From Rhizobium esperanzae (GTDB lineage Bacteria; Pseudomonadota; Alphaproteobacteria; Rhizobiales; Rhizobiaceae), in contig NZ_MXPU01000005.1 of the NCBI RefSeq assembly GCF_002204185.1, positions 124,001-188,000 of the forward strand: 64,000 nucleotides of DNA. Reading direction: 5' to 3'. The number at the start of each line of letters is the position of its first letter. The first letter of the stretch is position 1. Of the stretch, positions 18,195-26,145 are shown piece by piece. A model generated the notes under the pieces. That model saw only the letters and a list, made by a program, of their open reading frames with translations, did not search any database and was not told where the DNA came from. A program made the translations under genes and the position numbers.

Positions 18195-18292
18195 CGACTG
18201 AGGCTGCCACGGTGTCCAAGTTGTCGACAATTGCGTATCGTCGAAAGCCATCACTTTGTCGCCCGGCGAAGAAACCATCCAAGCCGAAAACT

Positions 18293-19972
18293 TCACTTAC
18301 ACTCTATGGCAAAGGTCTCGTACGGCTTGAGCTCAACAGTTTCGCCGATCATGTGCACCGGTTCATAATTGCAGATGAGGCATTCTCCGTTGATGGCGAG
18401 CTCCGTCGGCAAACTCAGCGAAATGTCCCTGGGTGTGAAGTTGGCGACCACGACGATCCAGCTCCTGTCGAGCGTGCGGGTATAAACGAAGACATCGGGG
18501 TGTTGGTCGAGCCAGGATCTGTACTCGCCATAGATGATGACAGGGTGGGATTTCCGCAGAGCGATCAGCTTGCGATAGTGGTTCCAGATCGACTTTTCGT
18601 CCTTGATGGCGGCTTCGGCGTTGACCTTAGAATAGTTGGGGTTGACCTCGATCCAGGGCACGCCTGTGGAAAAGCCGCCATGGGGGGCGGCACTCCATTG
18701 CATCGGCGTGCGGGCGTTATCTCGGCCGTTCTCGTTTGCCCCGCGGATGAATTCCTCCGGTGAAAGGCCGGCCTCCACATGCAGCCTGTGCATGTTGATG
18801 GTTTCGATATCGCGATACTGTTCGATGGAGGTGAAGGGGACGTTCGTCATGCCGATCTCCTCGCCCTGATAGACGAAAGGCGTGCCTTTCAGGAGATGCA
18901 ACACGGTCGCCAGCATCTTCGCCGACTCGACGTGATAGCCGCTGACATTGCCGTAGCGCGAGACCGCGCGCGGCAAATCGTGATTGCCCCAGAAGAGCGA
19001 ATTCCACCCATCTTCGGATAGAGCAAGCTGCCACTTGCTGAGCACGGTCTTGAGATTCACGAGGTCGAACGGCTTCGGGCGCCATTTCCCATAAACCGCG
19101 TCCCATTGCTGGGTGACGTGCTCGAACTGGAAGATCATCGACAGTTCCCGGCGTTCGCGCCCGGAATAGAGCAGCGCTGCGCCGGGTGTGGCGCTCCAGG
19201 CCTCGCCGACCGTCAGAATATCGCGGCTGCCGAAGGTCTTGGCATTCATCTCCTGCAGATAATCGTGCAGATGCGGCCCGTCCTTGACGAGCTCCCGGTC
19301 CGCCTGCTTGCCGATGTAGTCGATGACATCCATGCGAAAGCCGGCAATGCCGCGCTCGAGCCACCAGTTCATCATGTCGTAGATTTCCGTCCGGACCTTT
19401 TCGTTCTCCCAATTGAGGTCCGGCTGGCGGCGTGAAAACATATGCAGGTAATATTCGCCGGTGCCCGGATCGAGCGTCCAAGCCGGCCCACCGAAGGAGG
19501 ATTTCAGGCCGTTGGGCGGCCCCCCGTCCGGCGCTGGTTTGCGCCAGATGTAGAAGTCGCGGAACGGGTTATCCAGCTCCTGACGGGACTGGAGAAACCA
19601 CGGATGCTCGTCCGATGTGTGGTTGACGACGAGGTCGAGCATGATGCCGATCCCCCGATCTTTCGCCTCAGCCACCAACTGGTCGAAATCTGCGAGCGTG
19701 CCAAACTCGGGGGCGATGTCCCGATAATCGGATATGTCGTAACCATTATCGTCCATCGGCGACTTGTAGATCGGCGACAGCCAGATGATGTCGATCCCGA
19801 GTTTCTTCAGGTAATCGAGCTTTGCCGTGATGCCGGGAAGATCGCCGATGCCATCTCCGTTCGAGTCGCAGAAGCTGCGCGGATAGACCTGGTAGACAGT
19901 TGCCGTATGCCACCATTTCGGTTGGAGAGGCGATCGCGCGGGACCTCCCAGCGGTGTCGTGGACTGATCCAT
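18293..19972 (-). CDS. GH13 alpha-glucosidase / oligo-1,6-glucosidase
   Basis: The 559-residue enzyme is a complete GH13 glycosidase of the alpha-glucosidase/oligo-1,6-glucosidase/trehalose-6-phosphate hydrolase group. The four conserved regions are present: DLVVNHTSDEH (about 103), GFRMDVIDY with the nucleophile Asp (about 200), VGEAWS with the acid Glu (about 242), and FWGNHDLPR with the transition-state Asp (about 325). It lacks a signal peptide, so it should act in the cytoplasm on alpha-glucosides. The ATG at 19972 is chosen because homology starts right after it (WWHTATVYQVYPRSF). A near-consensus EcfG promoter lies 32 bases upstream. treZ nearby hints at a trehalose or maltosaccharide role. 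Confidence 0.9.
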   Translation of the reverse strand: MDQSTTPLGGPARSPLQPKWWHTATVYQVYPRSFCDSNGDGIGDLPGITAKLDYLKKLGIDIIWLSPIYKSPMDDNGYDISDYRDIAPEFGTLADFDQLVAEAKDRGIGIMLDLVVNHTSDEHPWFLQSRQELDNPFRDFYIWRKPAPDGGPPNGLKSSFGGPAWTLDPGTGEYYLHMFSRRQPDLNWENEKVRTEIYDMMNWWLERGIAGFRMDVIDYIGKQADRELVKDGPHLHDYLQEMNAKTFGSRDILTVGEAWSATPGAALLYSGRERRELSMIFQFEHVTQQWDAVYGKWRPKPFDLVNLKTVLSKWQLALSEDGWNSLFWGNHDLPRAVSRYGNVSGYHVESAKMLATVLHLLKGTPFVYQGEEIGMTNVPFTSIEQYRDIETINMHRLHVEAGLSPEEFIRGANENGRDNARTPMQWSAAPHGGFSTGVPWIEVNPNYSKVNAEAAIKDEKSIWNHYRKLIALRKSHPVIIYGEYRSWLDQHPDVFVYTRTLDRSWIVVVANFTPRDISLSLPTELAINGECLICNYEPVHMIGETVELKPYETFAIECK

Positions 19973-20003
19973 CGGGCTTCCTACTTGCTTGGGATATTGG
20001 AAG

Positions 20004-20028
20004 AACACCGGTGATGCCTGCGGGTTCC
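20004..20028 (-). promoter_or_regulatory. Near-consensus EcfG promoter for the GH13 gene
   Basis: Read on the minus strand: GGAAC (20028-20024), 16 bases, then TGTT (20007-20004). Only the first, least conserved base of the CGTT element differs. The -10 lies 32 bases before the GH13 start, matching the geometry of other EcfG sites here. Confidence 0.5.
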
Positions 20029-20085
20029 ACCGGGCCGGATCTTCATCCGGCTTCCGGTAACCTCGGCCGACCTGGCGCAACTCAA

Positions 20086-20110
20086 GGAACCCCCACCCTC
20101 CGGGACCGTT
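20086..20110 (+). promoter_or_regulatory. Consensus EcfG promoter in front of a gene scar
   Basis: GGAAC (20086-20090), 16 bases, CGTT (20107-20110) is an exact EcfG-type promoter. It lies 38 bases before the remnant GTG start of a lost GH13 gene and now reads toward the small membrane-protein gene at 20401. Confidence 0.7.
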
Positions 20111-20148
20111 AGAAGGTGTGCAACAGAGATTAACGGGAGACCGTCACG

Positions 20149-20336
20149 GTGCCGAACCGAAGCAGCAGCTGGTATGAGGAGGCGGTGATCTACAGCATCG
20201 ATGTCGAGAAATTGGCAGCGAATTCATCGAAATCTACGGACGTGAGGTGCTGCCCGCTTTCAGGGCCGGCGCGACGGCTGCTGCACCCGATCTCTCAATC
20301 AGGGGGAACTTGAAGGGCAGGCCAGGGATCGACTGA
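20149..20336 (+). pseudogene. Gene scar: GH13 N-terminus joined to a luciferase-like monooxygenase C-terminus
   Basis: From the GTG at 20149 the frame reads WYEEAVIYSIDVEK, the opening of a GH13 trehalose-synthase/amylase-type protein, but homology stops after about 21 residues. In another frame, from about 20211 to the stop at 20336, the text reads EFIEIYGREVLPAFR, which I recognise as the C-terminal end of a luciferase-like (LLM) flavin monooxygenase. The bodies of two former genes appear to have been removed by one deletion with the junction near 20210. The surviving upstream promoter is EcfG-type. Assignments rest on short matches. Confidence 0.6.
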
Positions 20337-20400
20337 TGGGGACTTCAAAAGCGGCTGATCGCGCACTCGCCGCACCAGTTGCCTGTCCAAAGGAGGTATC

Positions 20401-20835
20401 ATGTTCAAGAAATACGCCTACGCCTGGATCACCGTCGGCTTCTTTCTATTTTCGCTCATCGGCCATTGGTTATTTGGTTGGTTTGCTTTTGTCGGCGAGC
20501 AGCAGAGCCACGGTCAAGCCCCTGATATCAATGCCTACCTCATGGAGATGGGCAGAGACACCTTTGAAAATTGGCAGTCCGAATTCCTGCAATTGCTCTG
20601 GCAGGTCGTCGGTCTTGCCTACTTTCTCTACATCGGATCTCCGTCTTCGAAGGAAAACGATGACCGCGCGGAAGCGAAACTGGACGCTCTGATCCGATTA
20701 AATGCCGGAGAGAACGCTGAAGCGATCATCGCCGAAATTGATAAACACTTCATGAGAACCGGTGGACATGCGGGACCATACGCCCACGACCTGGAAACGC
20801 GCAGGGGGCCTGAGAGGATCGGCGGCGCTACCTGA
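20401..20835 (+). CDS. Small membrane protein of unknown function (DUF6766-like)
   Basis: The 144-residue protein has an N-terminal membrane helix (about 8-30, AWITVGFFLFSLIGHWLFGW), a second around 62-80 (LLWQVVGLAYFLYIG) and a charged cytoplasmic tail with EAKLDALIRL and EIDKHF. I match it to DUF6766, an uncharacterised family; the match is from memory. A near-perfect ribosome site AAAGGAGG sits 7 bases before the ATG. No promoter is obvious in the 64 bases after the scar, so the EcfG promoter at 20086-20110 may drive it, which would make it stress-induced. It converges on treZ. Confidence 0.75.
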   Translation: MFKKYAYAWITVGFFLFSLIGHWLFGWFAFVGEQQSHGQAPDINAYLMEMGRDTFENWQSEFLQLLWQVVGLAYFLYIGSPSSKENDDRAEAKLDALIRLNAGENAEAIIAEIDKHFMRTGGHAGPYAHDLETRRGPERIGGAT

Positions 20836-20904
20836 ACTGGCCTCTGAAGCGGAGCTGCCGATAAGCTCCGCGTCATGGGAGGGTTATGTGGAGTGGTATT
20901 TGAG

Positions 20905-22893
20905 TCAGAGGCCGGCGTCTTCGGCTCGCGAAATGCCGGCTTGCCAGCTTTTCATGGGTACACCTGAGGCGTTTCGCCGGTTCCTGACTTTTGCGGGTGC
21001 GAGAACCAAAGCGATATCGCCGTTCAATACCCAACGCCGCTGGAAATCATAGGGCCGGCGCCCGCTGCCACCATATGAGGGATCTTCACTTGACCACGAG
21101 AGACGCCATTGATGACCTTGTGATGGAGCAAAAAGCGGATCCGGCAGACTGTCCATCACGAGATCATTGCCGAAGTTGATCAGCAATAATTTCTCGTCAG
21201 ACGGTTCCTCCGCGAAGAACCTCAGGAGAAAGGCGGTGCCGGACAAGATACTGCCGTCCAACTGGCCATCACGGGCGCAGGCCTGGCGAGAAAATGCCTT
21301 ATCTGTCTGACGCAGATTCAGCAGGTCGCGATGAAGCCGAACGACTGCCGCGTTCCTCTCCCATTCGGCCCAATCAAGCTTCACCTTGTCGAATGTCGCG
21401 CGAGCACATGGATCCGCCATGTGTCTGATAAGTTCTTCATCCTTCAGGTTGGGGAATTGGCTGATAAAACTGCGCCGTCCCTGCCGTACGATGTCGGCGA
21501 TTTCTCCAGTGTGATCGGCGAAATAATAGAACGGAGAAGAGGAACCAAACTCCTGCCCCTGAAAGAGCATGGGCGTCTGCGGCCCCAGCAGCTGGAGCGC
21601 CGTCAGGGCTCGAAGGCGAGCCGGTGATGTTATGTGGCCGATCCTGGCTCCTGTGCCGGAGTTGGCGACCTGATCGTGATTTTGGAGAAAGTGCACGAAA
21701 TTCCACGGCTTGAGGTCGAGCCCCGCAGTACCCCGTGGTTTGTCCTGCCAATCATATCTTTGTCCCTGAAACAGGCAGCCATATTTGGCGGCGGAAACGA
21801 GTTCCTGAGCCGTACCGCGATGATCATGAAAATAGGCTTCATTGCGCCCCGTCAGCGCTACCGTCGCGGAGCGGTGGAAATCCTCATTGCACAAGGCGTC
21901 CAGCCCATGCCCTCCCACCTTGGCCGGCCGCACCATATTGGTTTGTTGCGGCTCATTTTCGCTAACGAGATAGATTTGACGCTGTCTCGCTGCTGCGCGA
22001 GCTTCCCTGGCGATGACCGTGACTATGTGTTCGCGGCTTGAGTCGAATAAGGCCTGCGTTGCATCGATGCGCAATCCATCAAAATGAAATTCGTCGATCC
22101 AATAAGCCGCGTTCCTTGCGACGTATTCGCGAACGCCACGGCTGTTCGGACCATCGAAGTTGATCGACTTGCCCCACTCATTCGAGTAACGGTCGGTAAA
22201 ATAATCTGGTGTGAATTCGCAAAAACGCTCGCCTTTACCGAGGTGATTGTAGACGACGTCGAGGATCACCCCAATGCCGATCCGGTGGGCTTCGTCGACG
22301 AAGGCGCGCACATCATCCGGTGGTCCATAGAGCCGGGTCGGAGCATAGAGCAACGTGCCGTCGTAACCCCAGCCGAACTCGCCTTCGAACTCGTTGATCG
22401 GCATTACTTCGAGGCAGTTGATGCCAATCGACCGAAGTTTTGTCAGCTTCTCCCGGGCTGCCGCAAAGGTGCCCTCCCTTGTGAAGGTGCCGATGTGCAT
22501 CTCGTAGAGAGCAGCTCCGAAGGCTCGGATTCCTCGCCACTCTTGATCATTCCACTGATACCGCGCCGGATCGACGACAACGGACGGCCCCGATGGACCA
22601 TCCGGCTGAAAACGCGAGGCGGGATCGGCAAGAAGATCACCTGCGTCTCCAAAGTGAAACCGGTATTGCGTCCCTGCAGCCAGGCCGGGCAGATAGAGGC
22701 AGAAGTAGCCGCCGTCCTCCGCCGTCATCTCGTATTCGGAATTTTCCTCGATGACGAGGAAACAGCGCTCTCTGGCAGGAGCCCATAGTCGGAACGAAAC
22801 GCCGCCGGCATCAACCTCCGCTCCGATCGGGAGACGTCGGCTCGAACTGGGGGGCACCGGTTTCGACTTTTCGCTGCTCAAGTTATCGTGCAT
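20905..22893 (-). CDS. treZ: Malto-oligosyltrehalose trehalohydrolase
   Basis: The 662-residue GH13 enzyme releases trehalose from maltooligosyltrehalose, the second step of the TreY-TreZ route from glycogen. An N-terminal beta-sandwich (VSFRLWAPARERCFLVIEE) is followed by the barrel with ALYEMHIGTF, DVVYNHLG, the nucleophile in FDGLRIDATQALF, the acid in LVSENEP, and FLQNHDQVAN. It is somewhat longer than most TreZ proteins owing to a tail after the last beta-domain. The ATG at 22893 has GAGAGAG upstream. The partner synthase TreY is not in the window, although treY is usually adjacent. A near-consensus EcfG site lies upstream. Confidence 0.9.
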   Translation of the reverse strand: MHDNLSSEKSKPVPPSSSRRLPIGAEVDAGGVSFRLWAPARERCFLVIEENSEYEMTAEDGGYFCLYLPGLAAGTQYRFHFGDAGDLLADPASRFQPDGPSGPSVVVDPARYQWNDQEWRGIRAFGAALYEMHIGTFTREGTFAAAREKLTKLRSIGINCLEVMPINEFEGEFGWGYDGTLLYAPTRLYGPPDDVRAFVDEAHRIGIGVILDVVYNHLGKGERFCEFTPDYFTDRYSNEWGKSINFDGPNSRGVREYVARNAAYWIDEFHFDGLRIDATQALFDSSREHIVTVIAREARAAARQRQIYLVSENEPQQTNMVRPAKVGGHGLDALCNEDFHRSATVALTGRNEAYFHDHRGTAQELVSAAKYGCLFQGQRYDWQDKPRGTAGLDLKPWNFVHFLQNHDQVANSGTGARIGHITSPARLRALTALQLLGPQTPMLFQGQEFGSSSPFYYFADHTGEIADIVRQGRRSFISQFPNLKDEELIRHMADPCARATFDKVKLDWAEWERNAAVVRLHRDLLNLRQTDKAFSRQACARDGQLDGSILSGTAFLLRFFAEEPSDEKLLLINFGNDLVMDSLPDPLFAPSQGHQWRLSWSSEDPSYGGSGRRPYDFQRRWVLNGDIALVLAPAKVRNRRNASGVPMKSWQAGISRAEDAGL

Positions 22894-22920
22894 GGCTCTC
22901 TCGTGGAGATCGCCTGCGCT

Positions 22921-22945
22921 AACTTTGGCAGCGTCATGATGTTCC
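22921..22945 (-). promoter_or_regulatory. Near-consensus EcfG promoter for treZ
   Basis: Minus strand: GGAAC (22945-22941), 16 bases, AGTT (22924-22921). The GTT core is kept and only the first base departs from CGTT. The -10 lies 28 bases from the treZ start. Stress-sigma control of trehalose synthesis is known in Alphaproteobacteria, which supports the call. Confidence 0.5.
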
Positions 22946-23052
22946 CGGAATTGCTTTTCGCGACCTTTCGGGCAGCCCATCACGCCCGAAATCTGCGTTT
23001 ACGGTACAACGCAGTGCCGCGAACCGAGCTTGTCCGCGGCACTGGAAAGCCG

Positions 23053-24366
23053 TCATTCCGCCGCTTGGCGGGCCATCGGATTGTTCGGGTGGGTCGTCCA
23101 GTTGGCATAGTTCGGATCGACGACGCGGCCGGTGCGCTTGTCGATGGTGCCGGCGGCAAGCGGTTCCATGGTGATGCAGTTCTCGACCGGGCAGACGTTG
23201 ACGCAGAGATTGCAGCCGACGCATTCCTCTTCGATTACCTCGAAATGGCGCAGTCCGTTGACGACATTGGTGATCGCCTGGTGCGAGGTGTCCTCGCAGG
23301 CGATGTGGCAGCGGCCGCATTTGATGCAGGCGTCCTGGTCGATCTTCGCTTTGGCGACGTAGTTGAGGTTCAGATATTGCCAGTCGGTGACGTTGGGCAC
23401 GGCGCGGCCGGTAATGTCGTCGAGAGTGCGATGGCCCTTTTCGTCCATCCAGTCGGAGAGCCCCGTTATCATCTCCTGCACGATCTTGAAGCCATAGGTC
23501 ATCGCCGCCGTGCAGACCTGGACGTTGCCGGCGCCGAGAACGAGGAATTCGGCTGCGTCCCGCCAGGTAGTGATGCCGCCGATACCGGAGATCGGCAGGC
23601 CGTAGGTCTCTGGATCACGAGCGATCTCGGCCACCATGTTGAGAGCGATCGGCTTGACCGCCGGGCCGCAATAGCCGCCATGGCTGCCCTTGCCGCCGAC
23701 CGTGGGGTTGGGGGCGAAGTTGTCGAGATCGACCGACACGATCGAGTTGATCGTGTTGATCAGCGAGACGGCATCGGTGCCGCCGGCCTTGGCGGCGCGG
23801 GCAGGGCGGCGGATGTCGGTGATGTTGGGCGTCAGCTTGGTGATGACGGGCATGCGGGTGTGTTGCTTGCACCAGCGCACGACCATTTCGATATATTCCG
23901 GCACCTGGCCGACGGCCGAGCCCATGCCGCGCTCCGACATGCCGTGCGGACAGCCGAAATTGAGTTCGATGCCGTCGGCGCCGGTCTCTTCGACGACAGG
24001 CAGGATCGACTTCCAGGCCTGTTCCTCGCAGGGCACCATGATCGAGGCGATCAGCGCCCGGTCCGGCCAGTTCATCTTCACCTGCTTCATTTCGCGCAGG
24101 TTGGTGTAGAGGTCGCGGTCGGTGATGAGCTCGATATTGTTGAGGCCCAGCAGGCGGCGGTCGGCGCCGAAGATCGCGCCGTAGCGCGGACCGTTGACGT
24201 TGACGACGGGCGGGCCTTCCTCGCCGAGCGTCTTCCAGACCACACCGCCCCAGCCGGCCTTGAAGGCACGCTCGACGTTATAGGCCTTATCGGTCGGCGG
24301 CGCCGAGGCCAGCCAGAACGGGTTCGGGGATTTGATGCCGACGAAATTGTTGCGGAGATCAGCCAT
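23053..24366 (-). CDS. preA: NAD-dependent dihydropyrimidine dehydrogenase, PreA subunit
   Basis: The 437-residue catalytic subunit reduces uracil or thymine to the 5,6-dihydro form, the first step of the reductive pathway. Its N-terminal two thirds is a dihydroorotate-dehydrogenase-like FMN barrel (NPFWLASAPPTDKAYNVERA near residue 15; ELNFGCPHGMSERGMGSAVG with the catalytic cysteine near 135). The C-terminus carries two 4Fe-4S clusters (CIKCGRCHIACED near 343; CVGCNLCVNVCP near 380) for electrons from PreT. It follows preT by 15 bases in the same operon. The product feeds the dihydropyrimidinase encoded 11.7 kb away. Confidence 0.95.
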   Translation of the reverse strand: MADLRNNFVGIKSPNPFWLASAPPTDKAYNVERAFKAGWGGVVWKTLGEEGPPVVNVNGPRYGAIFGADRRLLGLNNIELITDRDLYTNLREMKQVKMNWPDRALIASIMVPCEEQAWKSILPVVEETGADGIELNFGCPHGMSERGMGSAVGQVPEYIEMVVRWCKQHTRMPVITKLTPNITDIRRPARAAKAGGTDAVSLINTINSIVSVDLDNFAPNPTVGGKGSHGGYCGPAVKPIALNMVAEIARDPETYGLPISGIGGITTWRDAAEFLVLGAGNVQVCTAAMTYGFKIVQEMITGLSDWMDEKGHRTLDDITGRAVPNVTDWQYLNLNYVAKAKIDQDACIKCGRCHIACEDTSHQAITNVVNGLRHFEVIEEECVGCNLCVNVCPVENCITMEPLAAGTIDKRTGRVVDPNYANWTTHPNNPMARQAAE

Positions 24367-24381
24367 TGTTCATTCTCCCCT

Positions 24382-25743
24382 TCAAGCAACCGCGACAGCC
24401 GGAGCGGCTGTTGCGGAGAGGGCGCGATGGATGGATTCAGCCGCGTCGCGGCCATGGGCGACGGCGGAAACCGTGAGATCTTCGCCGCCGAAGACGCAGT
24501 CGCCGCCGGCCCAGACGCCGTCGAGCGAGGTGCGGCCTTCGACGTCGACGGCGATGCGGCCGGACTCCATGCGCAGCGCACCGAGGCCCGCGGCATCAAA
24601 GGTCTGGCCGATCGCCTTGAAGATCTGGTCGGCGGCAATTACGCCGGTCTCGCCGGTGCCGACGAGGCGGCCTTCGACGATCTTGGTGTATTCCACTTCG
24701 ATCGCGGCAACTTTGCCGTCCTGCGATAGGATCGATTTCGGCGCCAGCCAGTGGCGGATGATGACGCCCTTCGAGCTGGCCAGATCCTGCTCGTATTCGG
24801 AGGCGTTCATGTGCTCCTTGCCGCGGCGGTAACAGATGGTCACTTCCTCGGCGCCAAGCAGCTTTGCCTGCACGGCAGCGTCGATTGCCGTCATACCGCC
24901 GCCGAGCACCACGACGCGGCGGCCGATGGCGATTTCGCCTTTGTCTTCAGCCTGGCGGAGCGCAGCGATGAAATCGACGGCGTCGTCGACGCCGGCTAGG
25001 TTTTCCCCCTCGATACGCAGCGCATTGACGCCGGCAAGACCTATGCCCAGAAAGACGGCGTCATATTGCGACTGCAGATCGGAGAGCGAGAAATCGCGGC
25101 CAAGGAGGGCGCCGTGGCGGACGTCGATGCCGCCGACCGAGATGATGTAATCGACTTCCTGCTGGGCGAAATCGTCCACTGTTTTATAGGTGGCGATGCC
25201 GTATTCGTTGAGACCGCCGGATTTTTCCCTGCCGTCGTAAATCGTGACGGAATGACCCTTCACGGCTAGACGATGGGCGGCGGCAAGACCTGCCGGACCG
25301 GCGCCAACGACGGCGATCCTTTTGCCGCTCGCTTCGGCCCTGACATAGAACTGTTTGCCCACCTGCATGGCGGCATCGGTCGCATAACGCTGCAGGCGAC
25401 CGATTTCGACGGGCCGTTCCTCGGCCGTGTTGCGCACGCAGGCCTGCTCGCACAGCTCTTCGGTGGGACAGACGCGGGCGCACATGCCGCCGAGAATGTT
25501 CTGGTCGAAGATCGTTTTGGCCGAACCCAGCGGATTGCCGGTCGAAATCTGCCGGATGAAGAGCGGAATGTCGATCGAGGTGGGACAGGCGGTCATGCAC
25601 GGCGCGTCATAACAGAAATAACAGCGGTCGGCGGCGACCAGCGCCTCGTGATTGTCGAGGCGCGGATGCAGATCGGAAAAATTAGCGTCATACTCGGCGG
25701 GCGAAAGCCGGCCGGCATGAATCCCAGTTTCCAGTCGTTCCAT
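24382..25743 (-). CDS. preT: NAD-dependent dihydropyrimidine dehydrogenase, PreT subunit
   Basis: The 453-residue electron-input subunit resembles the small subunit of glutamate synthase. N-terminal cysteine clusters CYFCYDAPCMTACP (about 42) and GGMCARVCPTEELCEQACV (about 85) bind 4Fe-4S centres. A Rossmann FAD site VVGAGPAGLAAAHRLA lies near 145 and an NAD(P) site VVLGGGMTAIDAAVQ near 281. It passes electrons from NAD(P)H to PreA. The ATG has a GAGGGAA ribosome site. A RutR-like palindrome lies about 60 bases upstream, tying it to the other pyrimidine operon. Confidence 0.94.
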   Translation of the reverse strand: MERLETGIHAGRLSPAEYDANFSDLHPRLDNHEALVAADRCYFCYDAPCMTACPTSIDIPLFIRQISTGNPLGSAKTIFDQNILGGMCARVCPTEELCEQACVRNTAEERPVEIGRLQRYATDAAMQVGKQFYVRAEASGKRIAVVGAGPAGLAAAHRLAVKGHSVTIYDGREKSGGLNEYGIATYKTVDDFAQQEVDYIISVGGIDVRHGALLGRDFSLSDLQSQYDAVFLGIGLAGVNALRIEGENLAGVDDAVDFIAALRQAEDKGEIAIGRRVVVLGGGMTAIDAAVQAKLLGAEEVTICYRRGKEHMNASEYEQDLASSKGVIIRHWLAPKSILSQDGKVAAIEVEYTKIVEGRLVGTGETGVIAADQIFKAIGQTFDAAGLGALRMESGRIAVDVEGRTSLDGVWAGGDCVFGGEDLTVSAVAHGRDAAESIHRALSATAAPAVAVA

Positions 25744-25803
25744 TGAAGTTCCCTCATTTTTGGTAAACGGCCTGTGAGGAAAAGCGTAACTCAGGTTTAA
25801 AAA

Positions 25804-25819
25804 TTTATCAAACGGTAAA
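25804..25819. promoter_or_regulatory. Putative RutR operator upstream of preTA
   Basis: Read on the minus strand, TTTACCGTTTGATAAA matches the RutR consensus at 10 of 14 fixed positions and shares its half-site style with the site at 13380-13395. It lies 61 bases upstream of preT in an AT-rich stretch, where a repressor could block transcription. Confidence 0.5.
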
Positions 25820-25971
25820 ATTTTGACGGATGCTTCTGGAGGAGGCGCCGGTAAATATCTGTTTTTTAAGTATTAATTTCCTCAGTTCTGACCGATGATT
25901 TATCTGAGCGTGCGGCGAGGGAGGATCATCGGAAAAAAGATCAAAAAAACATGATTTTTTTCGAATGGCAG

Positions 25972-25996
25972 GGAACCAATCTTAAGCTTCGCCGTT
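25972..25996 (+). promoter_or_regulatory. Consensus EcfG promoter of a small RNA gene
   Basis: GGAAC (25972-25976), exactly 16 bases, CGTT (25993-25996) on the plus strand. Both flanking protein genes are on the minus strand, so this promoter has no protein gene to serve. Transcription should begin near 26003. Confidence 0.75.
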
Positions 25997-26002
25997 ATTG
26001 CG

Positions 26003-26125
26003 GTATCCGGATGGTGATCGCATCGACCCAACATGCGCGCCCCCAACCCACTATCCGGACGTACTCACGGTCCCCTCCCGGTGAGTGAAGACAGCCGGTG
26101 CGCCGCCCTCGCACCGGCTGTTTTT
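26003..26125 (+). ncRNA. Candidate EcfG-dependent small RNA with C-rich loops
   Basis: A transcript of about 120 bases is predicted from the EcfG promoter to a strong terminator. A long-range stem TCCGGAT (26006-26012) with ATCCGGA (26053-26059) encloses a C-rich region (CGCGCCCCCAACCCA, 26037-26051). A second hairpin pairs ACTCAC (26063-26068) with GTGAGT (26081-26086) and presents the loop TCCCCTC, which resembles an anti-Shine-Dalgarno sequence. I see no plausible reading frame. Position beside the stress locus, stress-sigma promoter and C-rich loops recall GsrN of Caulobacter, a GSR-controlled sRNA that pairs through a C-rich loop. Homology is not shown. It would act by pairing with G-rich mRNA leaders, probably as part of the general stress response. 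Confidence 0.7.
26091..26125 (+). terminator. Terminator of the candidate small RNA
   Basis: A perfect 12-bp stem (26091-26102 with 26110-26121), a 7-base loop, and then a run of Ts on the plus strand only. The minus-strand side lacks a T run, so it does not serve the kinase gene. The orientation shows that something on the plus strand ends here. Confidence 0.9.
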
Positions 26126-26145
26126 CGTTATTGGCGATGTCGGCT

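Noticed and set aside
14194..22893. The block between the pyrimidine operons as a mobile element or genomic island
   Set aside because: No integrase, transposase, tRNA end or flanking direct repeat is visible; only gene content suggests rearrangement.
25758..25769. TTTGGTAAACGG before preT as a second RutR site
   Set aside because: A half-site only; no partner half at the right spacing.
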